In this document: one piece after another, positions 1 through 6,620 of the stretch
Position numbering within the stretch: the stretch's first letter is position 1
Layout of the letters: every line of letters starts with the position of its first letter
Assembly: GCA_012963185.1 (NCBI GenBank)
Contig: DTWD01000092.1
Location: 1 to 11,777, forward strand
Source of the DNA: Acidobacteriota bacterium
GTDB taxonomy: Bacteria > Acidobacteriota > Vicinamibacteria > Vicinamibacterales > UBA8438
Direction: 5' to 3'
Length of the DNA: 11,777 nt
Notes under the pieces: model-generated
Database searches by the model: none
The model's input: the letters and a program-made list of their open reading frames with translations, nothing else
Told to the model about the DNA's origin: nothing
Program-made: the position numbers and the translations under genes

Positions 1-1
1 T

Positions 2-730
2 GGCACACTCGGCAGTATTTGGGGCTACGAGCGTGAGTGGAGAGACACAACGTTGGGGTATGACAAAAATGTCCCGTCCACTCAAGTTGCAATGATTATC
101 GACCCTCCAACCGGTCGTTTACCTGAGCGAACACCCGAAGGACAGCGAATGGAAGAAGACGCTGCTCGCGCACGCTCCTTGTACACAGAGAATAGATCAG
201 CCGGCCCTGAAGACCTGACGCCGTATGTAAGGTGCATTACGCGAGGGTTACCAGGCCTGATGATGCCGTCGATTTACAACAATGGCCTGCAAATCGTTCA
301 AGGCCCTGGTTTCGTCGCGATCCAAAAAGAAATGATTCATGAAACACGAGTTATCCCGACAGAGGAACGGGCCCCACTTAATGCAAAACTTACGACCTAC
401 CTTGGAGACCCACACGGGCACTGGGAAGGCAATACGCTTGTCGTTGAAACAAATAATTTCAACGGTAGAACAAACTACCGCGGGTCAAGTGCGGATATGA
501 AGTTGACTGAACGATTTACGCGTACAGCTGACAATCGTTTGGAATACCAATTCACTGTGGATGACCCGAAGGTTTGGACACAACCCTGGACGGGCGTCTT
601 CACGTTCAATCTTGATAATGAACAGTACGATGTCGTCGAATATGCCTGTCACGAAGGAAACTATGGAATGACCAATATCCTTAGTGGTGCGCGTGCACTC
701 GACAGAGAACGGGCCGAAGGCTCACGATAA
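2..730 (+). CDS. Exported CHEGN-motif family protein, 5' end missing
   Basis: The reading frame is open from the left edge (first full codon at base 2), so the true start and an expected signal peptide lie outside the window; the TTG at 53 is only the first possible internal start. About 243 residues are visible. They align by eye along their whole length with the minus-strand protein at 1207-2211: both have IDPxxGR(L/I)PxRT, GPEDL, RCITxG(L/V)P, GxW(E/D)GxTLVVET, LTERFTR and a C-terminal ACHEGN motif. By that comparison about 105 N-terminal residues are missing. I recognise this as an acidobacterial family often found beside DUF6152 genes, but know no experimentally defined function. The conserved Cys-His-Glu could bind a metal or be catalytic; that is inference. 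It ends 14 bases before the DUF6152 gene, so the two are probably one operon. Confidence 0.85.
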   Translation, partial: GTLGSIWGYEREWRDTTLGYDKNVPSTQVAMIIDPPTGRLPERTPEGQRMEEDAARARSLYTENRSAGPEDLTPYVRCITRGLPGLMMPSIYNNGLQIVQGPGFVAIQKEMIHETRVIPTEERAPLNAKLTTYLGDPHGHWEGNTLVVETNNFNGRTNYRGSSADMKLTERFTRTADNRLEYQFTVDDPKVWTQPWTGVFTFNLDNEQYDVVEYACHEGNYGMTNILSGARALDRERAEGSR

Positions 731-744
731 CGAGGACAATACTA

Positions 745-1179
745 ATGAGTAAGAAACTATCGATTACTTTGGCCGGCGTGGCACTTCTTCTTCTGGTTGG
801 CATAGCCCCAATCGTGGCGCATCATGCGTTCTCAGCCGAGTTTGATGCGACGAAACCAGTCGCGCTGCGTGGAAAAATCACCAAGATGGAGTGGATCAAT
901 CCACATGCGTGGATGCACATCGACGTCACGACTGAAGATGGTACGGTCCAAAGTTGGATGATCGAAGCCGGGCCTCCTGGAGCCCTTGTCCGCCGCGGAT
1001 GGAAGAAAGATTCTGTCATACCCGGCACCGAAGTTTTGGTTGAGGGATATCAGGCCATCGACAATGCGTTCCGCGCTAACGGCCGCGATGTGACCTTTCC
1101 TGATGGCACACGCTTATTCGCTGGCTCGTCTGGCACCGGCGCACCGAGAGATGGTAGAGACGCAACCGAACCAGAATAA
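745..1179 (+). CDS. DUF6152 family exported protein
   Basis: The protein has 144 residues. The ATG at 745 is preceded by GAGGA (732-736) with 8 bases of spacing. Residues 1-25 form a signal peptide: a KK-containing n-region, a leucine-rich core and cleavage near A25. The mature protein starts with the AHHAFSAEFD block (His26-His27) that I associate with DUF6152, followed by a beta-rich stretch with WINPHAW near residues 50-56 and DGTVQSW near 65-71. It should therefore act in the periplasm or at the envelope. The twin histidines and the INPH motif could bind a metal, but no activity is established for the family to my knowledge. It follows the CHEGN-family gene closely and probably shares its transcript. 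The C-terminal 20 residues (rich in G, T, R, D, E) look disordered. Family call confident; function unknown. Confidence 0.88.
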   Translation: MSKKLSITLAGVALLLLVGIAPIVAHHAFSAEFDATKPVALRGKITKMEWINPHAWMHIDVTTEDGTVQSWMIEAGPPGALVRRGWKKDSVIPGTEVLVEGYQAIDNAFRANGRDVTFPDGTRLFAGSSGTGAPRDGRDATEPE

Positions 1180-1206
1180 ACGCTATATCTGGTCGAGATT
1201 GGTCAG

Positions 1207-2211
1207 CTACTCAGGCTTAACGGACTGCGTAGCACTATCTTCAAGACGCGCGGTTCGTAGCATACCAATCATCGACACGTTGCCTTCGTGACAGGCAAAT
1301 TCGTATAACGATTCATCGCGACGTGACAGTGGTGTCTCAGCTGACCACGGAGATACCCACGTCGCCGGGTCCGAAAACGTCAACTGGTACATCAAGGTGT
1401 CAGGGCCACTTCTTGTGAACCGCTCTGTCAGAACAAGTCCGTCTGCCGACCCACGATAGTGGCTCTGCACCGAAAAATTTCTAGTTTCAACCACTAGCGT
1501 CTGACCATCCCAGTACCCACGAGAATTCCCGTTCCACTGGCGAACCCGCTCCGACAAATGAGCACGCCTGTCCAACGGAACGATACGAGCATCATGAAAA
1601 GCCTCGTTGAAAAACACAAAATACTCTGGTGTCTGGAAGATTTGATAATAGGTATATGGCCCAGCTCCAAAGTTTCCACCAAGTCGTGGTACTCCTGTCG
1701 TGATACACCGGTGGAAATTATTTAGATCCTCAGGTCCAGTCTTAAATTGCCATCCGTCAGCTACCGCTTGCTCCCGCGACCGGGCAGCTGCCGTTCGAGC
1801 CGGGATACGACCGTCTGCAGGGTCAATAACTAACGAAGTCTGATTGGTCACGACCACATCAACCATTCCTATGGAACTGCTAGTCGACCACGCTTCATAG
1901 GTTTCAATATCTTCAAAGGCAGCACGAAAAGCTCCTTCAGGTGTGGCAAATGCACTACGCCCATTTCGAAAAATCCTGTCGGTACGTTCCTGCAGCGTCG
2001 CGACTTCCTCATCGGTCAAACGTGGCCTGCCAGCAAGCGAGGAAGGTCGTTCCATGGGAATCGCAGCATTACTTAGCCACACACCCTGCAAATCAGGTCG
2101 CCCCTCAGAAGTACGTGGAGCTACCCATTCTGCCTGAGCCGTCGCCACCGATGGAACACACCACATCCCAGTTATCAGGTAAAACAACAGTAATGAATGG
2201 TGACCTTGCAT
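1207..2211 (-). CDS. Exported CHEGN-motif family protein, full-length paralogue
   Basis: The 334-residue protein is a complete paralogue of the truncated protein at 2-730. The frame extends to a TTG at 2265, but the ATG at 2211 has AGGAG exactly 7 bases upstream and opens directly onto a signal peptide (hydrophobic LLLFYLITGMW, cleavage near ATAQA, residues 22-27), so I choose 2211. The mature N-terminus carries RTSEGRPDLQGVW (residues 33-45), a motif typical of this family in Acidobacteriota. The core holds DPADGRIPART, GPEDL, HRCITTGVP, GYWDGQTLVVET (232-243) and LTERFTR; the C-terminus has FACHEGN (305-311). Function is unknown. It points toward the DUF6152 gene with a 27-base gap, so the two paralogues flank DUF6152 from opposite strands. 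It is separated from the divergent oxidoreductase gene by about 180 bases. Confidence 0.87.
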   Translation of the reverse strand: MQGHHSLLLFYLITGMWCVPSVATAQAEWVAPRTSEGRPDLQGVWLSNAAIPMERPSSLAGRPRLTDEEVATLQERTDRIFRNGRSAFATPEGAFRAAFEDIETYEAWSTSSSIGMVDVVVTNQTSLVIDPADGRIPARTAAARSREQAVADGWQFKTGPEDLNNFHRCITTGVPRLGGNFGAGPYTYYQIFQTPEYFVFFNEAFHDARIVPLDRRAHLSERVRQWNGNSRGYWDGQTLVVETRNFSVQSHYRGSADGLVLTERFTRSGPDTLMYQLTFSDPATWVSPWSAETPLSRRDESLYEFACHEGNVSMIGMLRTARLEDSATQSVKPE

Positions 2212-2393
2212 CCGTAATCTCCTGCTTATTGCTTCAATATGAAATTTAGTGGTCTCCGTGGACAAAAAATCTGCCAGTCAAAAGAATAATCTCGTAAAGT
2301 AAGGTGCCAATGCAACGCATCTCGACTTATGATACGAATTACCTTCAGGATTCATCCTTGGCGTTTGGCGCCGAGCATCGAAAGGGACCGAAG
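2212..2393. promoter_or_regulatory. Divergent control region, CHEGN paralogue / Mo oxidoreductase
   Basis: These 182 bases separate two divergent start codons and are locally AT-rich, so promoters for both directions should lie here. On the plus strand TGGACA (2259-2264) and AATAAT (2285-2290) resemble -35 and -10 boxes, but their 20-base spacing is too long. On the minus strand TTGTCC and CATATT are 18 bases apart and match consensus only 4 of 6 each. A small inverted repeat AGGAT/ATCCT lies at 2347-2358. The plus-strand part could instead be coding if the oxidoreductase starts at GTG 2304 or ATG 2310. I see no convincing operator or RNA structure. Confidence 0.35.
2219..2223 (-). promoter_or_regulatory. 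Shine-Dalgarno AGGAG deciding the 2211 start
   Basis: Reading the minus strand, AGGAG stands 7 bases before the ATG at 2211. No such site precedes the upstream TTG at 2265, which supports the shorter protein beginning with its signal peptide. Confidence 0.75.
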
Positions 2394-3560
2394 ATGGCAA
2401 CAGAGACCACCCGTCGTGACGTAATCAAGAGCAGCCTCGCCATGGCGGGTCTGGGAGTCCTCGGTTTTCCAGAATGGACCATGCCGGCGCTTGCGCAAGG
2501 TGAACGCCTCATGGAATTCACGGACCTTCCAGATGAAATCAATCTGATCCGTGATGCCGAACGACGCATTATCGATGTTCGCCATATCGATAACTACTTC
2601 ACCCCTGTTAATCAATTTTTTACGACGCAGCATTATGGACATCCGCAAATTGACACCGCAGTCTATCGACTTCGCGTGTCTGGCCTGGTCAATGAACCGC
2701 TGGCTCTCTCTCTTGCGGACCTTCGAGCGATGCCGAGTCGTGAACTCGTATTTGGCTTTGAATGCTCAGGGAACCGAGGCCCTTTGAATGGTTTATCCAG
2801 TAATGGTCGTTGGTTAGGCGTCTCCTTAAAGACCGTCCTTGAACAGGCTGGCATTCAGGACGACGCTAGAGAATTTGTTTTTTTTGGTGCCGACCACGGT
2901 GAGGAAGAAGTCGATTTCCGCGGACGGAACTACACTGTTGATCAACAGTACGGTCGAAGTTTAGAGAGAGATCAGGCATTGTCCGACGAACCATTACTTG
3001 CCTACGAACTGAATGGAGAACCGCTAACGGCACACCAAGGCCGTCCGCTACGACTGCTCGTCCCCGGATGGTATGGCGCTCCAAACGTGAAGTTCCTCTC
3101 TGAAATTCACGTGCAAAAGGACCAATACCTAGGTAAATTCCAAGCCAACTGGTACCGCACGTTAAAAGGTGAAATGGTCAATGGTGAAATGAAATGGAAA
3201 GAAACAGCCATTTCAACCATGCGCCTGAAATCGTTTATTGCGCGTGTAACAGGCACTGACAGTGGGCACAATATTTTTGGCGTAATCATGCATGACGGAA
3301 CCCCCATTAATTCCGTCGAAGTCAAAGTTGACGATGGCCCATGGCAGCCGGCGACGCTTGACCCAGAAACAGCGCGTGAAAAATACGGGTGGAAATTCTT
3401 CAATTACACGTGGACCGGTGCGACCCCTGGAGAACATACCGTCACATCACGCGCAACCGATGCAAACGGTGTCGTGCAGCCAACAGCTGAGGAGCTCGAA
3501 GTAAAACAGACGTTCCTTGAACACAACGCGCAATTACCCCGGACGGTCATAATCGCGTAG
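2394..3560 (+). CDS. Tat-exported molybdopterin oxidoreductase (sulfite oxidase superfamily)
   Basis: Starting at ATG 2394 the protein has 388 residues. Residues 1-35 form a Tat signal: TTRRDVIKSS (R7, R8), a hydrophobic stretch, then PALAQ. The frame remains open upstream to GTG 2304 and ATG 2310, but that would bury the Tat motif 38 residues inside, so I prefer 2394 (AGGGA at 2383-2387, 6 bases upstream). Residues ~60-245 are the Mo-cofactor domain: GFECSGNRG places C124 where sulfite oxidases hold the molybdenum-ligating cysteine, and VPGWYGAPNVKFL (223-235) matches the conserved cofactor-binding block. Residues ~275-375 resemble the Mo-co dimerisation domain (VEVKVDDGPW). There is no haem motif, so electrons must leave through a separate carrier, possibly the cytochrome c at 6142-6600 (inference). 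SoxC, sulfite dehydrogenases and other periplasmic Mo enzymes share this build; the substrate cannot be read from sequence. It ends 4 bases before the converging arsS gene. Confidence 0.88.
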   Translation: MATETTRRDVIKSSLAMAGLGVLGFPEWTMPALAQGERLMEFTDLPDEINLIRDAERRIIDVRHIDNYFTPVNQFFTTQHYGHPQIDTAVYRLRVSGLVNEPLALSLADLRAMPSRELVFGFECSGNRGPLNGLSSNGRWLGVSLKTVLEQAGIQDDAREFVFFGADHGEEEVDFRGRNYTVDQQYGRSLERDQALSDEPLLAYELNGEPLTAHQGRPLRLLVPGWYGAPNVKFLSEIHVQKDQYLGKFQANWYRTLKGEMVNGEMKWKETAISTMRLKSFIARVTGTDSGHNIFGVIMHDGTPINSVEVKVDDGPWQPATLDPETAREKYGWKFFNYTWTGATPGEHTVTSRATDANGVVQPTAEELEVKQTFLEHNAQLPRTVIIA

Positions 3561-3564
3561 TTGA

Positions 3565-4611
3565 TTACGTCGTCGTAGCACCGGAACAACTGGAACCGGC
3601 GCCGGCTGTACATCCGAAACAGTGACGGTCGACTACGATCTCACGTGACTGAAGCGCGTGAAGATCGAAGTCACGAATGTGACGTGCCGATGTCGTCACG
3701 GGCAGCTCGAGCATTTGATTGAAATCGCAGTCATAGATCGAGCCGTCCCAACCAATGGACAGTATGTTTCGGCACATCAGTCCAGCAACGGTGCTCGGAT
3801 TAAAGCTCGTCACAAGACGCTCCATATACTGGTCGAGATTCGTTGACTCGATCAACCAGTCGAGAAACCGGCTGATCGGCATGTTCGTAATCGTGTACAA
3901 CGCATCGAACCGAATGCCATATCTCCGACCCAGTTCCTGTTTCCATTCTTGCTCTAATGACTTCTGTCCTGCGGGAAGAAACGCACCAACTGGATTGGCA
4001 ACCAATACCAAGCGTAGACCAGACCCGGCATCGCCATAGCCCAACTCATTTAACCGCTGTAATCCTCTAATCGATTTCGCAAACACACCATCACCGCGTT
4101 GTCTGTCGGTGTTGAGTTCACGGTAATGTGGAAGCGAACACACGACCTCAACTTGATTCACAGCCAAAAATTCTGAAAGGTCGGTCTGCGATGGTAAGTC
4201 GAGCACTGTGAGGTTACAGCGATCGATCACATGCCGATCGAGGGCACGGCATTGTTCCACCAGCCACCGGAAATGTGGGTTTAGCTCCGGCGCACCCCCA
4301 GTCACATCGACGGTCGCAATAGTTGTCTGACTTAGTGCATCCAAACATTGTTGCATCGTTTCACGCGTCATCACCTCGCGGCGATCAGGTCCTGCATCAA
4401 CGTGACAATGGAGACACGTCTGATTACACAACTTGCCGACATTAATCTGTAAGGTGTCAATGGTCGTCGGCAAGAGAGGATACGACCCCACTTCTGACAG
4501 TGCCGCATCAAAATCCTGAGCGAGCGTTAACTGGTGCAACACGGCTAATTGCTCACTTGATGACGCCAAACGACGCTGGCCTGCGACCAGCGTCGACAGT
4601 GTTTCTTTCAT
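3565..4611 (-). CDS. arsS: ArsS, arsenosugar biosynthesis radical SAM protein (Cys form)
   Basis: The 348-residue protein has the radical SAM cluster motif CNQTCLHC (C62, C66, C69), followed by HVDAGPDRREVM and VTGGAPELNPHFRW, all typical of ArsS. The C-terminal DUF3641-type domain has GLMCRNILSIGWDG (C280), YDCDFNQML (C295) and a terminal HCFGCTAGAGSSCSG block (C331, C334, C342). In the known family ArsS uses S-adenosylmethionine to add a 5'-deoxyadenosyl group to dimethylated arsenic on the way to arsenosugars; some members carry selenocysteine in the last motif. Here that position is a TGT codon, so this is the cysteine form. The start at 4611 has AGGA 8 bases upstream. The gene lies 13 bases after the peroxidase-like gene and is surely cotranscribed with it. 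No arsM methyltransferase, the usual upstream enzyme, is visible in the window. The protein has no signal peptide and should be cytoplasmic. Confidence 0.93.
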   Translation of the reverse strand: MKETLSTLVAGQRRLASSSEQLAVLHQLTLAQDFDAALSEVGSYPLLPTTIDTLQINVGKLCNQTCLHCHVDAGPDRREVMTRETMQQCLDALSQTTIATVDVTGGAPELNPHFRWLVEQCRALDRHVIDRCNLTVLDLPSQTDLSEFLAVNQVEVVCSLPHYRELNTDRQRGDGVFAKSIRGLQRLNELGYGDAGSGLRLVLVANPVGAFLPAGQKSLEQEWKQELGRRYGIRFDALYTITNMPISRFLDWLIESTNLDQYMERLVTSFNPSTVAGLMCRNILSIGWDGSIYDCDFNQMLELPVTTSARHIRDFDLHALQSREIVVDRHCFGCTAGAGSSCSGATTT

Positions 4612-4624
4612 AAGACCAGTCCTG

Positions 4625-4960
4625 TCACATGCCGACCTGGGTGGCCTTGTTTCTCATCTGAATCCCGTGCACCAATGATGCACCACCTCGAATAGCCGAT
4701 GCTACGTGTACCGTTTCAGTCATTTGGTCTATATCCGCCCCTTTTTCTAAAGCATCCGCCGTATAGGCTTCTATGCAATACGGACACTGGACCGTATGCG
4801 CAACGGCCAACGCGATTAAAGACTTGTCGCGCGCGGATAACGCTCCATCTTCAAAGACCGCGTTGTACCACGCAAAAAACTTTGCTGACAACTCAGAACA
4901 ATTCTTGCCAATGTCACCAAATTTCTTCAAATCATCTGAATGGTAATACGTATCATGCAT
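4625..4960 (-). CDS. Arsenosugar biosynthesis-associated peroxidase-like protein (AhpD/CMD fold)
   Basis: I start this 111-residue protein at ATG 4960, which has a strong AGGAGG 4 bases upstream and begins MHDTYYHSDDL as family members do; an in-frame codon at 4993 would add 11 unlikely residues. It is an alpha-helical carboxymuconolactone decarboxylase/AhpD-like protein with the redox motif CPYC (C59, C62) inside LALAVAHTVQCPYC, preceded by H55 and followed by EAYTADALEKGAD and ASAIRGGASLVHG. This pattern is characteristic of the small protein encoded next to arsS in arsenosugar loci. The family's reaction is not settled; an AhpD-like thiol redox role is inferred from the CxxC. It is the first gene of the operon and is probably cytoplasmic. 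The start faces the divergent hydrolase gene across 63 bases. Confidence 0.92.
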   Translation of the reverse strand: MHDTYYHSDDLKKFGDIGKNCSELSAKFFAWYNAVFEDGALSARDKSLIALAVAHTVQCPYCIEAYTADALEKGADIDQMTETVHVASAIRGGASLVHGIQMRNKATQVGM

Positions 4961-4964
4961 CGCT

Positions 4965-4970
4965 CCTCCT
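4965..4970 (-). promoter_or_regulatory. Strong Shine-Dalgarno AGGAGG for the ars operon
   Basis: On the minus strand a full AGGAGG, continued by AG, precedes the ATG at 4960 by 4 bases. It fixes the start of the peroxidase-like protein and suggests efficient translation of the first ars gene. Confidence 0.75.
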
Positions 4971-4978
4971 GTCTTTTC

Positions 4979-5003
4979 AGCGACTCCGTTCAAGTCAGTC
5001 GCT
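4979..5003. repeat. Perfect 7-bp inverted repeat, candidate operator
   Basis: AGCGACT (4979-4985) and its exact reverse complement AGTCGCT (4997-5003) are separated by 11 bases. The pair lies in the 63-base region between the divergent ars and hydrolase operons, and the right arm overlaps the first base of a TATAAT box. A dimeric repressor bound here could control both operons. Alternatively it could form a hairpin in the 5' leader of the ars transcript, a few bases before its ribosome binding site. It does not match any ArsR operator I can recall. Confidence 0.4.
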
Positions 5004-5008
5004 ATAAT
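5003..5008 (+). promoter_or_regulatory. TATAAT -10 box for hydrolase/cytochrome operon
   Basis: A perfect TATAAT ends 15 bases before the ATG at 5024, so transcription would begin about 9 bases before the start codon. I see no good -35 element at the usual distance (GCGACT at 17 bases). No Shine-Dalgarno fits the leader, which is consistent with a nearly leaderless mRNA. Confidence 0.45.
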
Positions 5009-5023
5009 CGGTCACATTAACTG

Positions 5024-6118
5024 ATGAACCGAGTCTTGCAAACCGGTGCCACCGTAGCAGCGCTCGCGGCGATGGTTTTCCCAACGACCGCAGCCGTTCC
5101 GAGCTTCGTTGAAATTACCTGGATGTCGATGGCCAACCTGCATTACCAAATCGCAGATATTGGTATCGTCACCGACGGGTACATCACCCGTATCCCTGAA
5201 GAAGCGTTCTACGGCGGTCCAAGTGGTCTGGCACAAACGCGGACAGCGTTTCGACCAGATGTCGTCAATGTCCGTCGGGTACTCAACGCACTTGGTGGGA
5301 GTAATCACGTTACCCGGTTGCTCACCGGCCATAGTCACTGGGACCATTCATTTGATATCGGAACCTGGTCAAAACTAACAGGCGCTCCCATTATTGGATC
5401 TCAAACGACATGCTATCAGGTGATGGCAGAAGGAGTGAGTCCAGCCCAGTGCCAAGTCGCTGTGGGAAAAGAACAAATCGCCATCACTCAGGACATCAAT
5501 CTGTTCGTCGTACGCTGGAACCACAGCGGAGACCCGTCACTGAATCCAGAACAACATAATGCTGTGGAATTAAATGCGGTGCCAGAAATAGACAGAGCGA
5601 CCGGGGGACTCCGAGCAGGCGTTGCGGAAAATTTCCCCAACGGTGGTGGGTCACGCGGATTCCTTTTTGTCGTCGATAGCCCTGAAGGTCGATTCAGTTG
5701 GTTCCAGCAAAGCTCAGCCAGTGCCGTCGACCTGCATGTCCCGATCGTGGTGAATGGTGTCGACTACGGTGCACCAATCGACAACCTTCGTAACGCACTG
5801 GCTGACGCTAACCTTGACTCCGTTGATCTGTGGATTGGAACTGGCGGACTACCAATTGCAGAATTGATTATCCCTGTTCTGCGACCACGGACCTATCTCC
5901 CGATCCACTGGGACGGACTATGGGCTCCGTTTGAAGACGGACTTCCCCGGCCCTTCTCGTCACCTGACCTTGAAAACTATTTGGAACAGCACGATGTGAC
6001 ACTCGTAACACCCAAACAATTTATGGATAAGTGGCGACTCGACTCGACAGGCATTCGAGAACTCGACAATCGTGTAGTCAAAGAAACGCTTGGATTTTCA
6101 AACGTCCAAGCGTTCTAG
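5024..6118 (+). CDS. Exported metallo-beta-lactamase-fold hydrolase
   Basis: The protein has 364 residues. An in-frame TAA at 5018-5020 closes the frame just upstream, so ATG 5024 is essentially the earliest start, and residues 1-24 form a plausible signal peptide ending near TTAA. TGHSHWDHSF gives the zinc-binding HxHxDH motif (H103, H105, D107, H108); H167 in VRWNHSG is the likely third ligand, D218 (FVVDSPEG) a candidate bridging aspartate, and H295 (YLPIHWDG) the likely final histidine. The fold covers lactamases, lactonases, phosphodiesterases and other hydrolases; length and spacing do not let me assign a substrate. It should act in the periplasm on two metal ions. The gene is followed after 23 bases by a cytochrome c gene, so the two form an operon. 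It lacks a recognisable Shine-Dalgarno and sits just downstream of a TATAAT box. Confidence 0.85.
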   Translation: MNRVLQTGATVAALAAMVFPTTAAVPSFVEITWMSMANLHYQIADIGIVTDGYITRIPEEAFYGGPSGLAQTRTAFRPDVVNVRRVLNALGGSNHVTRLLTGHSHWDHSFDIGTWSKLTGAPIIGSQTTCYQVMAEGVSPAQCQVAVGKEQIAITQDINLFVVRWNHSGDPSLNPEQHNAVELNAVPEIDRATGGLRAGVAENFPNGGGSRGFLFVVDSPEGRFSWFQQSSASAVDLHVPIVVNGVDYGAPIDNLRNALADANLDSVDLWIGTGGLPIAELIIPVLRPRTYLPIHWDGLWAPFEDGLPRPFSSPDLENYLEQHDVTLVTPKQFMDKWRLDSTGIRELDNRVVKETLGFSNVQAF

Positions 6119-6141
6119 ACTCAACGCAGGAGACGATAGTT

Positions 6142-6600
6142 ATGACGCGTACGTTTTTACTTAGTGCTTTCGGCGTGTTTGTAATGGTCATCATCAACAG
6201 TGCAGCGCAGTCGCGTGAGGCAACCCCAGTTGCGACGATCAGCCAGATCCAGCGGGCCATGGTCAGCCCTTCATCAAACGCAATCTTTGGTGTCGGAAGC
6301 CAGGAACCCGAAACGGAGGCGGATTGGCAGGCACTTGAAGACGCTGCGGTGATTCTAACGGAAGCAGGTAATCTTTTTATGATGGACGGACGCAAAAAAG
6401 ACGACGGGCTTTGGATGGAGTTGGCCGGCGCAATGTCCGATGCAGGTGCAGCGGCTCTTACCGCGGCACAAGCCCGTAACCTCGACGGCGTTTTTGAGGC
6501 AGGCAACACGCTCATCGAAGTCTGTGAAGCATGTCATCAGCCGTACCGCGATGGCGGCAGACCAATGGGACCGCAGCCAGGAGTGGACGACCGACGATAG
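6142..6600 (+). CDS. Class II (c'/c556-type) cytochrome c
   Basis: The ATG at 6142 has AGGAG (6128-6132) 9 bases upstream and opens on a signal peptide (TFLLSAFGVFVMVIINSAAQ); earlier in-frame starts such as 6031 would lie inside the hydrolase gene and are rejected. The 152-residue protein is mostly helical and has a single haem motif near its C-terminus, CEACH (C128, C131, H132) followed by QPYR, the layout of class II cytochromes c (four-helix bundle, haem site on the last helix). M40 in the first helix could be a sixth ligand as in c556; if not, the haem would be five-coordinate as in c'. It should carry electrons or bind small ligands in the periplasm. The tail after QPYR (about 16 residues) is longer than I would expect. 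It forms an operon with the preceding hydrolase. Confidence 0.85.
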   Translation: MTRTFLLSAFGVFVMVIINSAAQSREATPVATISQIQRAMVSPSSNAIFGVGSQEPETEADWQALEDAAVILTEAGNLFMMDGRKKDDGLWMELAGAMSDAGAAALTAAQARNLDGVFEAGNTLIEVCEACHQPYRDGGRPMGPQPGVDDRR

Positions 6601-6620
6601 TACTACTAAGCGCTTGGGGT

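Noticed and set aside
1189..1200. 12-base match CTGGTCGAGATT, repeated at 3829-3840
   Set aside because: A few 12-base matches are expected by chance in nearly 12 kb; the flanks are not similar and one copy is inside arsS.
2934..2949. Perfect 16-bp palindrome centred on GATC
   Set aside because: It sits inside the coding sequence of the Mo oxidoreductase, encodes ordinary residues, and one such palindrome per window of this size is not surprising.
3565..3600. Possible selenocysteine codon in arsS
   Set aside because: The codon at the expected position (C342) is TGT, and the frame ends at a TAA, not at an internal TGA.
3596..3605. CCGGCGCCGG palindrome near the arsS end
   Set aside because: It lies within the arsS coding sequence in the codons of its Cys-rich tail, with no loop and no T-run.
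6031..6141. Upstream extension of the cytochrome gene
   Set aside because: It overlaps the end of the hydrolase gene in another frame and would bury the signal peptide; AGGAG points to the ATG at 6142.
6078..6515. 145-codon open frame on the minus strand
   Set aside because: It is the antisense shadow of the cytochrome gene, which has a signal peptide, ribosome site and haem motif.
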